Under the pieces are notes generated by a model. That model worked only from the letters and a program-made list of their open reading frames with translations, ran no database searches and was not told where the DNA came from. Shown piece after piece: positions 40,060-42,602 of a stretch of DNA of 42,602 nt; the stretch's first letter is position 1, and each line of letters starts with the position of its first letter. Position numbers and translations under genes: made by a program. Source of the stretch: a virus; IMG/VR virus record IMGVR_UViG_3300036046_000013, positions 1-42,602 of that record; one strand, written 5' to 3'.

Positions 40060-40248
40060 ATGCAACTAGACGAACTGATAAAGCGGCTTCGGGCCGCAGC
40101 GGAAGCGAAGTCGCTTCGCACCTTGGGGCGCGAATGCGGCGTATCGCATGAACTTATCCGAAAACTATTGAAGGCAGGCGACGAAGTATCAATTACAGTT
40201 GCAAGCTATAACAAAATCGACAAGGGCTTGCGGAACAATGACAATTGA
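40060..40248 (+). CDS. Small helix-turn-helix protein, 62 aa
   Basis: KRLRAAAEAKSLRTLGRECGVSHELIRKLLKAG (about 7-39) reads as a helix-turn-helix of the Cro/transposase type: a helix, then TLGRECGVSHELIRKLL. The position directly behind the divergent promoters makes it a candidate regulator of both. The ATG at 40060 is chosen for AGAAGGTG ahead. It overlaps the primase start by 11 bases. Confidence 0.7.
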   Translation: MQLDELIKRLRAAAEAKSLRTLGRECGVSHELIRKLLKAGDEVSITVASYNKIDKGLRNNDN

Positions 40249-42553
40249 AAACATACCGCAGGAAATGCGGATTTATAAACAATGGGTTTGTTGGCGTTTT
40301 GAAGATATAGACGGGCCGAAGCCGACGAAGGTTCCTTATTCGCCGCTTACCGGCAAGCTTGCCAGCGTAACCGACCCGAATACATGGGCCAGCTTTGAAC
40401 AAGCGGCGCACGTTCTAACGACAACGAATTGGTATAACGGAATTGGCTTCGTATTGACCGAAGCCGACCCGTTCGCTTTTATCGACTTGGACGATACAAA
40501 GGGCGACCAAACGGCGTTAGACCGTCAAATTAAGATTTACAACGAATTCGATTCGTTCGCCGAACGTTCGCCGTCTGGTTCCGGTCTTCATATCATCATC
40601 AAAGGCGCTTTGCCTTCCGGGCGTCGCCGTTCCCATATTGAAATCTATTCGTCGGCGCGTTATATGACGATGACCGGCGACATTTACCGCAACGCACCAA
40701 TTCGCGAATATAACGAACTGTTGAATATTCTTTGGTCGCAAATGGGTTCGGGTTCGGTCGCTGCCGCCGTATATGCTGGCGTCGCCGAAGCGAAAGAAAG
40801 CGACGAAGAAGTTATAGCCCGCGCGACTGCCGCAGCCAACGGCAAGAAGTTTGCCGACCTTTACGCGGGCAACTGGCAAGACTATTACCAATCGCAATCC
40901 GAAGCCGATTTCGCGTTGGTTGATATTGTCGCGTTTTATTCGCAAAATCGGGCGCAGATTTCCCGAATATTCCGCGCGTCTGGCCTTGGGCAACGGGAAA
41001 AGGCGAAGCGTAACGATTACGTTTCGTATATGTTGAACAAGTGTTTCGACCGCATGTTGCCGCCCGTCGATATTGACGGATTGCGCAACCAACTTAACGC
41101 AGCTATTGAAGCCAAGCAACGCGAAGAACAAGCGCAAGCAATGGCCCCGAAGATTGCTTCGCAAGTTCGACAAGTTGAAATGCCGAAGCCGAAAAGCGAT
41201 GTTTATTCGGTTCCGCCCGGATTGGTCGGCGAAATCGCGCAATTCATCTTCCAGCAAGCGCCGCGCCCGGTGCCCGAAATCGCCTTGGCCGGCGCGCTTG
41301 GTTTGATGGCCGGTATTGTGGGCAGGGCTTACAACGTATCGGGAACCGGCCTTAATCATTACGTCATGCTTCTAGCGCCTACCGGAACGGGTAAAGAAGC
41401 AATCGCAAGCGGCGTCGATAAGCTTATGGGCGCAGTCATTCGAACTGTTCCCGCTGCAACGGATTTTATCGGCCCTTCTGAAATCGCATCGTCGCAAGCT
41501 GTTATTAAGTATATGTCGAAAGGCCCGACAAGCTTTGTTAGCATGGTCGGCGAATTCGGTATCTATCTTCAACAAATGGCAAGCCCGAATGCCCCTTCGC
41601 ATTTGTTGGGGCTTCGTCGTTTCATGTTGGACGCATACAACAAAAGCGGCGAAGGTAAAGTTTTAAGGCCGTCGATTTATTCCGACCGCGAAAAGAATAC
41701 GTCGGCAGTTCTTGCGCCGTCTTTTACGATTCTTGGCGAATCAACGCCAGAAAAGTTTTACGAAGGCTTGCACGAAGGCTTGATTTCCGAAGGTCTGTTG
41801 CCGCGCTTTACGACGATTGAATATCACGGCGACCGCCCGGCATTGAATCCGCATCATACGCACGCGCAACCAAGCTTCGAAGTTATCGACAAGCTTTCGA
41901 CCGTCTGCGCGCACGCGCTAATGTTGAACAGCCAACATAAGGCCGTGCATGTTGGATTTGCGCCGGAAGCGAAAGCAATGTTCGATGAATTTGACCGACA
42001 TTGCGATTTGAACATCAACAGTTCAGATAAAGAAGTTCGCCGCCATTTGTGGAACCGGGCGCATATTAAAGCAATGAAGCTTGCGGCGTTGGTTGCCGTT
42101 GGCTGCAACCCTTACAACCCGGTTATTTCCGCAGACGTTGCAGCATGGGCGACGAATCTTATTGTCGCAGACGTTCGCAATCTGCTAGACCGCTTCAACG
42201 CTGGCGAAATTGGCATAGACAACGACGAAACGAAACAGCTTGCCAAGGTAATTTCGACGATGAAAGAATTTGTCGTTTCGCCTTGGCCGGAAGTTGTCAA
42301 GTATGCGGGCGAAGGTATGTCGAATTTGCATTCGAACCGCATTGTTCCTTATAGCTTCGTTCAACGCAAACTAGCCGCCGTTGCTGTTTTCCGCAAAGAC
42401 CGCATTGGGTCAAGCGGTGCAATAAAACGGGCCTTGAAGACGCTTTGCGAACGGGGCGACCTGCAAGAAGTTAGCCGGGCAACGCTGGCGAAAGACTACG
42501 GAACAACCGCCGTTGCTTACATGATAGCGAATGCAAAAGTCTTCGGATTGTAG
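40238..42553 (+). CDS. PrimPol / DUF3987 primase-helicase, 771 aa
   Basis: The N-terminal domain resembles archaeo-eukaryotic primases of NrS-1 polymerase type. Features are an early YKQWVCWRFE...KVPYSP segment (13-35), FIDLDD with the metal Asp residues (81-86), SGSGLHI (113-119, S-x-H motif) and a following IEIYSSARYMTMTG (134-147). The C-terminal half is a DUF3987-type ATPase with Walker A APTGTGKE (about 379-386). It should both prime and unwind DNA at the fork. A helicase and primase in one chain removes the need for host DnaB/DnaG. The ATG at 40238 lies inside the HTH gene end. Confidence 0.85.
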   Translation: MTIENIPQEMRIYKQWVCWRFEDIDGPKPTKVPYSPLTGKLASVTDPNTWASFEQAAHVLTTTNWYNGIGFVLTEADPFAFIDLDDTKGDQTALDRQIKIYNEFDSFAERSPSGSGLHIIIKGALPSGRRRSHIEIYSSARYMTMTGDIYRNAPIREYNELLNILWSQMGSGSVAAAVYAGVAEAKESDEEVIARATAAANGKKFADLYAGNWQDYYQSQSEADFALVDIVAFYSQNRAQISRIFRASGLGQREKAKRNDYVSYMLNKCFDRMLPPVDIDGLRNQLNAAIEAKQREEQAQAMAPKIASQVRQVEMPKPKSDVYSVPPGLVGEIAQFIFQQAPRPVPEIALAGALGLMAGIVGRAYNVSGTGLNHYVMLLAPTGTGKEAIASGVDKLMGAVIRTVPAATDFIGPSEIASSQAVIKYMSKGPTSFVSMVGEFGIYLQQMASPNAPSHLLGLRRFMLDAYNKSGEGKVLRPSIYSDREKNTSAVLAPSFTILGESTPEKFYEGLHEGLISEGLLPRFTTIEYHGDRPALNPHHTHAQPSFEVIDKLSTVCAHALMLNSQHKAVHVGFAPEAKAMFDEFDRHCDLNINSSDKEVRRHLWNRAHIKAMKLAALVAVGCNPYNPVISADVAAWATNLIVADVRNLLDRFNAGEIGIDNDETKQLAKVISTMKEFVVSPWPEVVKYAGEGMSNLHSNRIVPYSFVQRKLAAVAVFRKDRIGSSGAIKRALKTLCERGDLQEVSRATLAKDYGTTAVAYMIANAKVFGL

Positions 42554-42602
42554 CGCCGAAACAACAAAGCAACTTCAAGCCGCCTTCGGGCGGTTTTTTT
42601 TT
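42476..42602. repeat. Terminal redundancy, right copy
   Basis: Exact repeat of bases 1-127. It contains the end of the PrimPol/helicase gene and the start of its T-run terminator. The run has 9 T here because the window stops, and 10 T at the left end. It shows that the genome closes into a circle. Confidence 0.9.
42578..42602 (+). terminator. Intrinsic terminator after the primase gene (right copy)
   Basis: The same CCGCC-TTCG-GGCGG hairpin and T-run as at 103-128; the window ends in the T-run. Confidence 0.85.

Larger units (their letters stand above)
477..41323. repeat. Dispersed heptamer TGTGGGC, 27 copies
   Basis: Plus-strand copies start at 477, 1884, 4395, 7101, 10353, 14388, 16488, 19156, 21754, 24382, 27228, 31573, 34392, 36018, 38525 and 41317. 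Minus-strand copies (seen as GCCCACA) start at 826, 9437, 12551, 14862, 19684, 24245, 29096, 30487, 32101, 34458 and 39470. Chance predicts about five on both strands. Four lie between or at the ends of genes and the others in coding DNA in different frames. The base before the core is mostly A, T or G, rarely C. Confidence 0.7.

Noticed and set aside
40060-40248. Small HTH protein as lysogeny repressor
   Set aside because: It is far shorter than CI-type repressors, and no integrase or attachment site is seen; a Cro-like or other regulatory role is more probable.
1-42602. GANTC avoidance (CcrM-type) as a counterpart to GATC loss
   Set aside because: GAATC and GATTC occur very often; only GACTC/GAGTC are rare, which follows from the GAG/CTC depletion.

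Overview
The window is an essentially complete genome of a tailed double-stranded DNA phage. Bases 1-127 recur exactly as 42476-42602, so it is a circular (or circularly permuted) assembly of about 42,475 unique bp. A lambda-like Rz/Rz1 spanin pair, exported small proteins with Sec-type signals, strong sigma70-type promoters and AAGGAG-type ribosome sites point to a Gram-negative, probably Pseudomonadota, host. A tape measure of 1177 aa with a two-frame tail chaperone points to a long non-contractile tail (siphovirus). I found no integrase, excisionase, CI-like repressor, tRNA or CRISPR, so a virulent life style is likely. The host cannot be named from the sequence.

Layout. (1) 128-5809, plus strand: an early region of sixteen small genes in blocks, each led by a near-consensus promoter. 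It includes a zinc-ribbon protein, a TraR-like protein, a VRR-NUC nuclease, a dCMP deaminase and small exported proteins. A 350-bp AT-rich non-coding stretch lies at 1076-1430. (2) 5957-7465: lysis cassette (two holin-like proteins, M15 peptidase, nested Rz/Rz1). (3) 7529-30292: packaging and structure in the usual order: TerS, TerL, portal, head morphogenesis, scaffold, capsid, connector and neck proteins, tail tube, tail chaperone with a canonical -1 frameshift site, tape measure, tail tip proteins, a fibre-like gene inserted among the tip genes, NlpC/P60-like protein, a J-like tip protein and a large tail fibre. (4) 30322-39911, minus strand: replication and recombination (family B DNA polymerase, beta-clamp-like protein, two MazG-like proteins, helicase, Cas4-like nuclease, DUF3268 zinc protein, DUF669 protein, Sak4-like ATPase, winged-helix protein). 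(5) 40060-42553, plus strand: a small HTH protein and a large PrimPol/DUF3987 helicase-primase, whose end joins across the circle to the early region. Divergent promoters at 39961-40024 sit on a perfect inverted repeat and probably set the early switch.

The replication set (PrimPol-helicase, PolB, clamp, annealing ATPase, nuclease, DUF669 protein) looks nearly self-sufficient. The most unusual point there is that the clamp-like protein ends in an SSB-type acidic tip (NDDIPF).

The sequence composition is also exceptional. GATC occurs once in 42.5 kb, and the trinucleotide GAG/CTC is almost absent in all frames and in non-coding DNA except in ribosome-binding sites. A 7-mer, TGTGGGC, is scattered 27 times on both strands with no gap above about 2.9 kb. 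These three signals are the best candidates for undescribed biology in the window.
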